Below, piece by piece: positions 57,061 through 64,000 of a DNA stretch of 64,000 bases. Position 1 is the stretch's first letter; each line of letters begins with the position of its first letter. The stretch spans positions 186,001 to 250,000 of the forward strand of contig JASVEC010000047.1 of the NCBI GenBank assembly GCA_030770535.1, written 5' to 3'. The translations under genes and the position numbers were made by a program. A model generated the notes under the pieces. That model did no database searches. It saw nothing but the letters and a program-made list of their open reading frames with translations, and was not told where the DNA came from. The DNA comes from Batkoa obscura. Lineage: Eukaryota > Entomophthoromycota > Entomophthoromycetes > Entomophthorales > Batkoaceae.

Positions 57061-57169
57061 AAATCTTAATGCTTTAATGATTATAACAATCTTATTAACT
57101 TTATTATGATACCTTTACCTAATCGCGTTGCTCAATAACTCCTTGAATTACTATACAGTTTATATAGTT

Positions 57170-57276
57170 ATATGAGGATATATTTTTTTGTTTAAGAATT
57201 TTACTAACAAGTTTTCCACTCAAATAGCGCTTAAAAGATGGAAAGAATAATGAAGCCGAAAAAAACACTCCCATAT
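57170..57276 (-). repeat. foldback repeat copy
   Basis: ATATGAGGATATATTTTTT to ACACTCCCATAT. Confidence 0.85.
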
Positions 57277-58356
57277 CTTTTTCTATTATTAGGATCACAA
57301 CTCCCACTTTGACTATTGATTTCAAATAGCAATGAAAATAACTTTATAATAATAATAAAATACTACAAATATATACTTTAATTATAAAATTTATCAATTA
57401 TTCGTAAGTAATCAATGACATAAAAATCTTATAAATAACAGCATCTCAGAGTAAAGAGAAAATAAAGCAATTAAATAAACCAAAGTATACTCAAAAATAT
57501 AAACAATTTTATTATTACTATAACAAACGAAAATAATTAACATGATATAAAAAGCCGGACTTTATGAGATTTTTAGCTACTTGTAAAACTAACTATTCGA
57601 TATACAAATTTAATGATAAACATTAATATCTACTATAAAGTTATTAAAAATCTGTTTATGAACAAATCAGTTCTTTAGTCTTATAGCGAAAATTTCTACT
57701 ATATTGAGAAAATAATTTATCTATTTGAAAATCAATGAATAGCTTAGATAATCCATTTATAGTTGACTGTCATATATATGATAAAAGAAATTAAATTCTA
57801 GACCATTTACTTTATATTAATTAATGTATTTTCAAAAGACTTAATACTTTAATTTCATTATTATTTCTATTAATATCATAAATTGAGGTTTAGTTATATT
57901 TCAAATAATTTTCCGTTTTATTATTTTAACTAAATAGAATTGAACATTAGTGTTTTTATAATAATAATAAAATATTATCCGAATGCTATGTAGAATCTAA
58001 ACAACATAGTGTTAAAGATAGATGGAACAATAGCTATATGTTAGTTTAATTTTAAAGATTATTGGCAAAAATTAACATTTTAAATAATTACTTGAACCAT
58101 AATAAATAGCAAACACCAATGACGTTAGTTGTAACTTATTATGATTGCAGCTTACTTAATTTGGATTTATTTTATGAATTTCTTTTAAGGTTCTTTGATA
58201 ATCAATAGAATACTTAATTTACTGTAATCGGTTTATAACTCATTACGCCTATTGTTCATCAAACAAAATAGTAATATAGATGAAAGAATAGTAAATGAGT
58301 CAATCAACAATATGTACACTTAGAATTTCAAATATTTTGACAAAAAAATTGAAAAG
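57277..58356. other. gene-free AT-rich stretch
   Basis: No coding or structural signal recognised. Confidence 0.45.
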
Positions 58357-58364
58357 TATAAATA
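58357..58364 (+). promoter_or_regulatory. TATA box of peptide gene 1
   Basis: TATAAATA, 45 nt before the ATG, closer than in the other two peptide genes (109 nt). Confidence 0.6.
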
Positions 58365-58401
58365 GACTTTCGAAACTTACACTTTCTATTATCAAATTAA
58401 A

Positions 58402-58599
58402 ATGTTTAACAAAATCGTTTCTGCTTTACTTGTATCCGCTTTCGGTTTACAACTCATCTCTGCTGCTCCAGCTACTAACCAAGTTGATGCCATTGAAGCT
58501 GCTCCAAAGGCCGGCGTTAACTGCTTACTCCTCTGTACTGAATGGAAAAATGACCCAGCTTTAGGTAGATTCAGATGCTACAAATGGGAATGTAAATAA
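58402..58599 (+). CDS. small secreted four-cysteine peptide, copy 1
   Basis: 65 residues, ATG at 58402. Residues 1-22 form a classical signal peptide (MFNKIVSALLVSAFGLQLIS then AA). A short acidic linker precedes the cysteine core, VNCLLLCTEWKNDPALGRF then RCYKWECK, with C41-x3-C45-x13-C59-x4-C64. The mature peptide would have two disulfides and a net positive end. The pattern is close to but not the same as alpha-hairpinins (CX3C...CX3C). First of three tandem paralogues; no known family recognised. A secreted peptide acting outside the cell is inferred. The ORF is almost identical to copy 2, but its promoter is not. Confidence 0.85.
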   Translation: MFNKIVSALLVSAFGLQLISAAPATNQVDAIEAAPKAGVNCLLLCTEWKNDPALGRFRCYKWECK

Positions 58600-58909
58600 A
58601 TCAACAATCGTTTGATATTTTATTAAATAAAAACAAAACTTTAACGAATTTATTACCTTTAAATATTTGTCTGTATTTCTATATAAATAGTTAAATGTTG
58701 ACCTCAAATGTGGTTTTCATCAATAAATGTTTTTATTTGAATTTCACCTATAACAACTTATTTCACTCAAAAGTTTATCAACATATTCAGTCTTTTTTTT
58801 AGTAATAAGTATATAGATACTGACATACCCATCCTTTAGCATAGAGTTTCTTTCAGTTTTTTTATTGAATTTTCTGTTAGTAATTTTAAATATCTGTTAC
58901 TAAAGATGC
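58600..58909. other. 3' region of peptide gene 1
   Basis: The first ~40 bases (ATCAAC-A/G-TCGTTTGATAT) match the 3' end of copy 2; the rest has nothing recognised. Confidence 0.5.
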
Positions 58910-59010
58910 ATATAGGGATATATTTTTTAAAGAATTTTGCTAACAATTTTTCCGCTTAAATAGCACTTAAAAATAGAAAAAGTAATGAAGTCAAAAAAAC
59001 ATCCCCCATA
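58910..59010 (-). repeat. foldback repeat copy, head to head with next
   Basis: ATATAGGGATATATTTTTT to ACATCCCCCATAT. With the next copy it makes a ~200-bp near-palindrome centred at about 59008. Confidence 0.88.
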
Positions 59011-59114
59011 TGGGGATGTTTTTTTTGGCTTCATTATTTTTTCCATTTTTTAGGCACTATTTGAGTGGAAAATTTGTTAGTAAAATTCTTAAATACAAAA
59101 ATACGTCCCCATAT
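59008..59114 (+). repeat. foldback repeat copy, head to head with previous
   Basis: ATATGGGGATGTTTTTTTTG to ATACGTCCCCATAT. Confidence 0.88.
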
Positions 59115-59307
59115 TCTAAAAGCTACACTTCTTTCCCAGGATGTGTGCATTCCAAAGGTTAGTACTGAGTTTATCTACATAGAAGTAAAAGGTTAGGAAA
59201 GAGAAAAATACACGATCATATGAAATAAAGCGGTATTATCAAAAAGAGTTACATGTTACTTTCGCAAACAAGATAAAAATAATATGATAAAAGTAATATA
59301 ATAAAAA

Positions 59308-59457
59308 TAAATTAATTATTCTTTTTAGACCAATTGTGTTTATAACTGAATGCATGTTAATACAAGGAAGATATTGAAATAACATATTAGAAGTTATTAT
59401 AATTATACTTTATATTACAAGTGTATTATAAAAAACTACTAAACTTAGTTCTAAATT
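59308..59457. repeat. 150-bp element identical to 61696-61845
   Basis: AAATTAATTATTCTTTTTAG to AAACTTAGTTCTAAATT. It appears base-for-base identical to the second copy while flanking DNA in the same duplicated unit has drifted. No ORF; nature unknown. Confidence 0.85.
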
Positions 59458-60812
59458 TTAATAATCAATATGATAAAATAAACATTGTAATCTTGAATTG
59501 ATCTAAAGTAGTAAGATAATAGTAACATATTAATCAACTTTATTGGAAATATCTTTAAAGTTATATATATTTATGAAAATAAAAGTCATTAGATACTTAA
59601 ATTAATATCAAACTGTTTAGAACTAAATGCTCAATTATTATAATAATATTTTAAAAAACTGGTGAACCATGGAAATTTCAATCCTAAAGGGCTATATTTG
59701 CTTTATTATTATTCCTTTAATCCATCTCTATTCTAGAATCTTTATAAAAATAGATGAAACAATAATAACAATGATAACAATAAAGCGACAGTATTCTTTG
59801 ATTTTTTATTTAATTTGTTTATTTATCTTTTTTTAGCACTATAATATTATAAATTAGACAAAAAGCTTATAGCTTAATAATTATCATTCAGTTTAGATAA
59901 ATTCTGATATTTTATTTTTATTATATATAGATATCGACTGTAAACTAACTAAGAGGTTTATAAGCTGGCATTATGACCCTTTAACTATATATTCAAAGCA
60001 ATTGATATAAATAAACTAATATTACAGTGAGTTTAAACTATGTCAAAATTGATAATTAATCAAACAATGGTTCATAATTACTCAAGGTTGTTCTTAAAAT
60101 CGATGACATTAAGAATAAATTACACAGCTTATCTACATGAAAGCCTTTTTTGATGACAACTTATAGCTGATTTTTAATTCAATAAAATGTCATAATCCAT
60201 TTATAAATATTAAATAGTTTTTCTGGTGAAGTTCATATTTGATATATTTAATAGGAACAACAATTCTAAACTGGTATAAAGACAACTATCTAATAACAGA
60301 TATTTATTAAAGAAAGTGCATATCTGCGATAGATGTGTTTTTGTATTTTGGAATTTTGGAATATATTAAATATAACTTTTGACATAACTCATAGGTTATC
60401 TATAGCTAAAGAGCTTTATTTTTATTAAATAAATAATTTTGTATGGTTCAAGACTAAAATACTACTAATAGTAAATACAGTTGTAAATCGAGTTATTGTT
60501 TAAGAACTAAGCTTTTTACAAATGCACTGTATAATAAATATCAAAGAATATACCTGTTATATTAGATACTTGAACCATAGCATAAACATCAATATTGACA
60601 GTTTTTAGCCATATTTTATTTTAACTTAAGATAATAAGTTATTATTTGCCAATGTCACTAAGTTTCATTAACATGTGGGGATGTTTTGGTTTTATATGGT
60701 TCTATAAAGATTAAATGAGCTGCTACAATATTCGTCTATTGTAAAGATATTTTATATTTTTTAAAATTCATCATTCGACTATGTAAAGATTTCATCATAC
60801 ATTGAGTAAGAG
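59458..60812. other. spacer of the peptide-gene tandem unit
   Basis: Homologous but diverged to about 61846-62977 (for example the region around 59690-59850 matches 62030-62170). Contains fragments of foldback repeat ends at about 60333-60350 and 60675-60690. No gene. Confidence 0.5.
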
Positions 60813-60820
60813 TATAAATA
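60813..60820 (+). promoter_or_regulatory. TATA box of peptide gene 2
   Basis: TATAAATA, 109 nt before the ATG; the promoter continues with ATTAAAGTTAACTCA, shared with copy 3. Confidence 0.6.
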
Positions 60821-60921
60821 TAGTTTAGAAATTCTACAAAATTATTAAAGTTAACTCAAAATCCAAAGTAATCCTTTAGTATTAGCCATTTAACCTCTTT
60901 AACCTAATTTCTTTAGTTATA

Positions 60922-61119
60922 ATGTTTAACAAAATCGTTTCTGCTTTACTTGTATCCGCTTTCGGTTTACAACTCATCTCTGCTGCTCCAGCTACTAATC
61001 AAGTTGATGCCGTTCATGCCGCTCCAAATGCCGGCGTTAACTGCTTACTCCTCTGTACTGAATGGAAAATGGATCCAGCTTTAGGTAGATTCAGATGCTA
61101 CAAATGGGAATGTAAATAA
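60922..61119 (+). CDS. small secreted four-cysteine peptide, copy 2
   Basis: 65 residues with the same signal peptide as copy 1. The only differences lie in the linker (VHAAPN for IEAAPK) and at KMDP for KNDP. Cys spacing is identical. Promoter and leader resemble copy 3, not copy 1, so the ORFs of copies 1 and 2 were probably made alike by gene conversion. Function unknown. Confidence 0.85.
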   Translation: MFNKIVSALLVSAFGLQLISAAPATNQVDAVHAAPNAGVNCLLLCTEWKMDPALGRFRCYKWECK

Positions 61120-61320
61120 ATCAACAGTCGTTTGATATGTGAATAAATAAAAATCTTTTTTTATCTTAATATCTTTGAAAGTTTGTTTATATTTATAACT
61201 TGCATAATCAAATATCGACTTCAAAGTGTATGATTTTCTTTAACGATGAACGAGTGCTTTGATATTTGAACTTTACCTATATTAATTTCTTTTATTAACG
61301 TTCAATCTTTAGCAATAGAG

Positions 61321-61426
61321 ATATGAGGATGTATTTTTGTGTTTACGAATTTTATTAATAGCTTCTCCACTCAAATAGCGCTTAAAAAATGGAAAAAGTA
61401 ATGAAGTCAAAAAAAACATCCCCATC
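61321..61426 (-). repeat. foldback repeat copy
   Basis: ATATGAGGATGTATTTTTG to ACATCCCCATCT. It lies at the same place relative to peptide copy 2 as the pair at 58910-59114 does to copy 1, consistent with presence before duplication. Confidence 0.88.
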
Positions 61427-61695
61427 TAGTTAGTGACATGATATACTTTGAAACAACAATTTCTCCAATTTTTATATTAGATTCTTTGTTAGTGACTTCA
61501 TGTCCATTGCTAAGAATACATAACATAGAAGCTATACATCTTTTTCAGAAGATGTATAGCCCAAAGATCAGCAGTGATTTTATTTCCATAAAATTAAAAG
61601 CTGAGAAAAAGAAAACTTCAAGACAGAAAATAATGTGTAATCATTAGAAATAGTTTCATTTAGATTCTTTGAGTATTATAAAAATATGGTAAAGA

Positions 61696-61845
61696 TAAAT
61701 TAATTATTCTTTTTAGACCAATTGTGTTTATAACTGAATGCATGTTAATACAAGGAAGATATTGAAATAACATATTAGAAGTTATTATAATTATACTTTA
61801 TATTACAAGTGTATTATAAAAAACTACTAAACTTAGTTCTAAATT
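61696..61845. repeat. 150-bp element identical to 59308-59457
   Basis: Second copy; see 59308. It starts about 575 bp after the stop of peptide copy 2, against about 710 bp for copy 1. No equivalent follows peptide copy 3 within the window. Confidence 0.85.
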
Positions 61846-62977
61846 GATGTAAAGTGGTGAGATAATAGTAACATATTAATCAAATTTATTGAAAATGTCT
61901 TTGAGATTATATGTTTAAATAAAAACAGAAGTCATTTAGTTATGAAGTTTCATATTGAGTTAGTAAAATTTCAATTTGAATAATAATACATAAAAATTGA
62001 TTAACTAAAAAACCTTGGATTTAAAAGGCCACTTCCAGTTTAGTGTTTGTTCTTTACTTTGTCTCCATCCCAATATCTTCGTAAAAATAGGTGGGATAAA
62101 AACAATAATGATAAAAAAGCGATGATATTCGTTAATTTTTTATTTGATTTGTTTATTTATCTTTTTTTAGCTTTATTTTATTATAAATTGGATAACAAAT
62201 TTAGGATTTGTTCATTGTTCATTAACATTCATTTAAGGTAACTTTTAATGATTTGTTTTTATCATATTGCAATGTTAGCCTATAGACAAACCGATACACC
62301 TGTATATCGTAGTCATGATTCTTCAACCATATATATTTAAAGCGATTGTTCCAAGTAAAATAATATTATGTTAAGTTCAAGCCAATGTCAAAATAAGAAT
62401 TAATTTAACAATGGTTCATAAATGCTTGAGGTTTATTACCAGAATTGATGACGTTATGAATAAGTTATACAGCTTTATTTACTTAAATAGAAGTCATTAA
62501 AAACGACATTCTATAATTGACTCTTAACTAAAAAAAAGCTTTTAACCTAAGCTACTTGTTCCATATGGTTAAAACAGATTTATTGTTATATTGAAACACA
62601 TGCTTTCATATGGTTCAAGATTAAAATACTACTAATACTAAGTATAGTATTAAATTGTTTTATGGGTTTAGAACCAAAGTAGTTTTGAATATTCTATATA
62701 ATAAATATCAAATAATATACTTGTTAAATTATAAATTTGAACCATAACATATATACCAATGTCAACAGTTTGTACCTATAGCTTCATTTGAATCAAGATA
62801 ATGATTTCTTATTTACCAGTATTACTAAGTTTTATTAACTAATCTATTCATCTGATTTCATATGGTTATATACAAGATAAATGAATCATTACAGTATGTT
62901 TATTATGAAGATGTTTTATATTTCTAGAATAAAACTCTGTTTGTCCACATCAAACTCTATCTTATTTCGATTAGAGT
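61846..62977. other. spacer of the peptide-gene tandem unit
   Basis: Diverged homologue of 59458-60812. No gene; a short plus frame at 62047-62241 lies within a repeat-derived segment. Confidence 0.5.
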
Positions 62978-62985
62978 ATAAATAG
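62978..62985 (+). promoter_or_regulatory. TATA box of peptide gene 3
   Basis: TATAAATA, 109 nt before the ATG, the same distance as copy 2. Confidence 0.6.
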
Positions 62986-63086
62986 GCTCCACAAACTTGA
63001 AAAAATGATTAAAGTTAACTCAGAATTAAAAGTAATATTTTAATATTAACCATTTAACACATAATAATATAATACCTTTAGCTAAA

Positions 63087-63311
63087 ATGCTTAAAAAAAT
63101 CATAGCTACTTTACTTGTATCCGCTTTTGGTTTACAGCTTTGTGCTGCTGCTCCAGCTGATGCTTCAGTTGGTACCCAAGTCGATATCAGTGAAAAAAGT
63201 ATCTTAGCTACAGCTGATGATATCGGTGCCAATTGTATTATCCTTTGTACTGAATGGAAGTATGACCCTGCCTTAGGTAGATTCAGATGCTACAAATTTG
63301 AATGTAAATAA
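63087..63311 (+). CDS. small secreted four-cysteine peptide, copy 3 (diverged)
   Basis: 74 residues: signal peptide MLKKIIATLLVSAFGLQLCA then AA, a longer acidic linker (residues about 24-47), then the core with C50-x3-C54-x13-C68-x4-C73. The core is strongly conserved (TEWKYDPALGRFRCYKFECK) while the linker has changed freely, so selection acts on the mature core. An extra Cys (C19) lies in the signal peptide. Unknown function. Confidence 0.85.
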   Translation: MLKKIIATLLVSAFGLQLCAAAPADASVGTQVDISEKSILATADDIGANCIILCTEWKYDPALGRFRCYKFECK

Positions 63312-63711
63312 ATCGTCACCAATACCCACTTGGTAATAAACAAATTTACTGTTTATACTCTTTAGTATATTTTTATAAACTACAACTTATTGATTATTGA
63401 TTACTTATTTTAATGTTATTATACAAGGTCCCATTTAATCTAGTGTCTTTATTTTAATGTGTTAACAATTTTATTTGATGGTTTAATATTGAGCCATAAT
63501 GCTTTATGGAGTCCAATATAAGGTTAGTGGGTAGTAATCATTAAAGCTTTTTGCTAAAAACAACCCTTTCTATTATAAATTACAACTTATTAATTAAGAC
63601 AGTCTATATTTCATATGATTTATTCATTCTTTTGTCAATAAAAGTGCTAAAAAAAAGTAGATTGATATGATGATTTTTGAAAAATATTAAAAATTTAACT
63701 CAAAAAACACA
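63312..63711. other. intergenic region
   Basis: 3' end of peptide copy 3; no other feature seen. Confidence 0.4.
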
Positions 63712-63784
63712 TGCTCCGTATAGGGCTTGAACCTATGACCTTAGCGTTATTAGCACCACGCTCTGCCAACTGAGCTAACGGAGC
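63712..63784 (-). tRNA. tRNA-Ile (anticodon AAT), second copy
   Basis: Identical 73-nt sequence to 54453-54525, same strand, 9.3 kb away. Flanks are unrelated. Confidence 0.95.
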
Positions 63785-64000
63785 CTACCAGACTTGTTGG
63801 ATACAAGGGCTATAACAAATATTTATATAGCGTTTTTTTTATAATGAGTAATTTTGGAGTCAATATTACTAGTAAGTTTTATAAACTGGATTTTAATGAT
63901 AACTTTATTCCTGTCATCATTTTATTATAGTATTTTTGTCATTTAATTTATTTTAATATAACTATATTATATTAATATTAAACTTAAATATCATAACTAA

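Overview
The window is nuclear DNA from an AT-rich fungus. Evidence: a fungal Zn2Cys6 regulator, intron-free fungal-type histone H3 genes, spliceosomal introns of about 47-81 nt with GTAAGT/GTAATT donors and YAG acceptors, three nuclear tRNA genes with internal promoters, and a short interstitial CCCTAA tract. Very low GC, compact introns and a bacterial-type CHAP enzyme carrying a spliceosomal intron suggest an early-diverging lineage. The Entomophthoromycotina (Conidiobolus-like) are my best guess from general knowledge, not something the sequence proves.

Layout. 1-9 kb: a gene cut by the left edge, a four-exon Rab11-FIP-like gene, a three-exon TMEM198-like (DUF4203) membrane protein, two MITE-like elements and a long decayed gene for a secreted protein. 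9-17 kb: a solo LTR, several copies of a ~100-bp foldback repeat, a short Zn2Cys6 protein, a second three-exon DUF4203 gene and a secreted CHAP protein. 18-31 kb is a housekeeping block free of the foldback repeat from 19.2 to 35.5 kb: Yra1/ALYREF, histone H3, NOT1, a UCH-L3/Yuh1 deubiquitinase and a second, almost identical H3. 30-54 kb is an accessory region with eight DUF4203 copies (six intact, two decayed; ten in the whole window), a secreted repeat protein, a LINE relic, a solo LTR, a near-perfect inverted duplication and many foldback repeats. 54-64 kb lies between two identical tRNA-Ile genes and holds a Lys/Glu-rich two-exon gene, a telomere-like tract and three tandem genes for a small secreted four-cysteine peptide.

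Themes. (1) DUF4203 genes fall into two architectures: two with three exons and identical first and second exon lengths (37 and 123 nt), and an intronless group clustered at 30-54 kb. (2) Several coding pairs are nearly identical while their flanks have diverged (the H3 pair, two DUF4203 genes, two peptide genes), which suggests repeated gene conversion. (3) A ~100-bp foldback repeat occurs about 25 times, almost all in accessory DNA, and forms the exact inner edges of the inverted duplication. (4) Secreted products (four-cysteine peptides, CHAP enzyme, repeat protein) look like interaction or defence functions; none was recognised as a described system. Exon structures were derived by eye from splice signals and frame consistency and have no transcript support.
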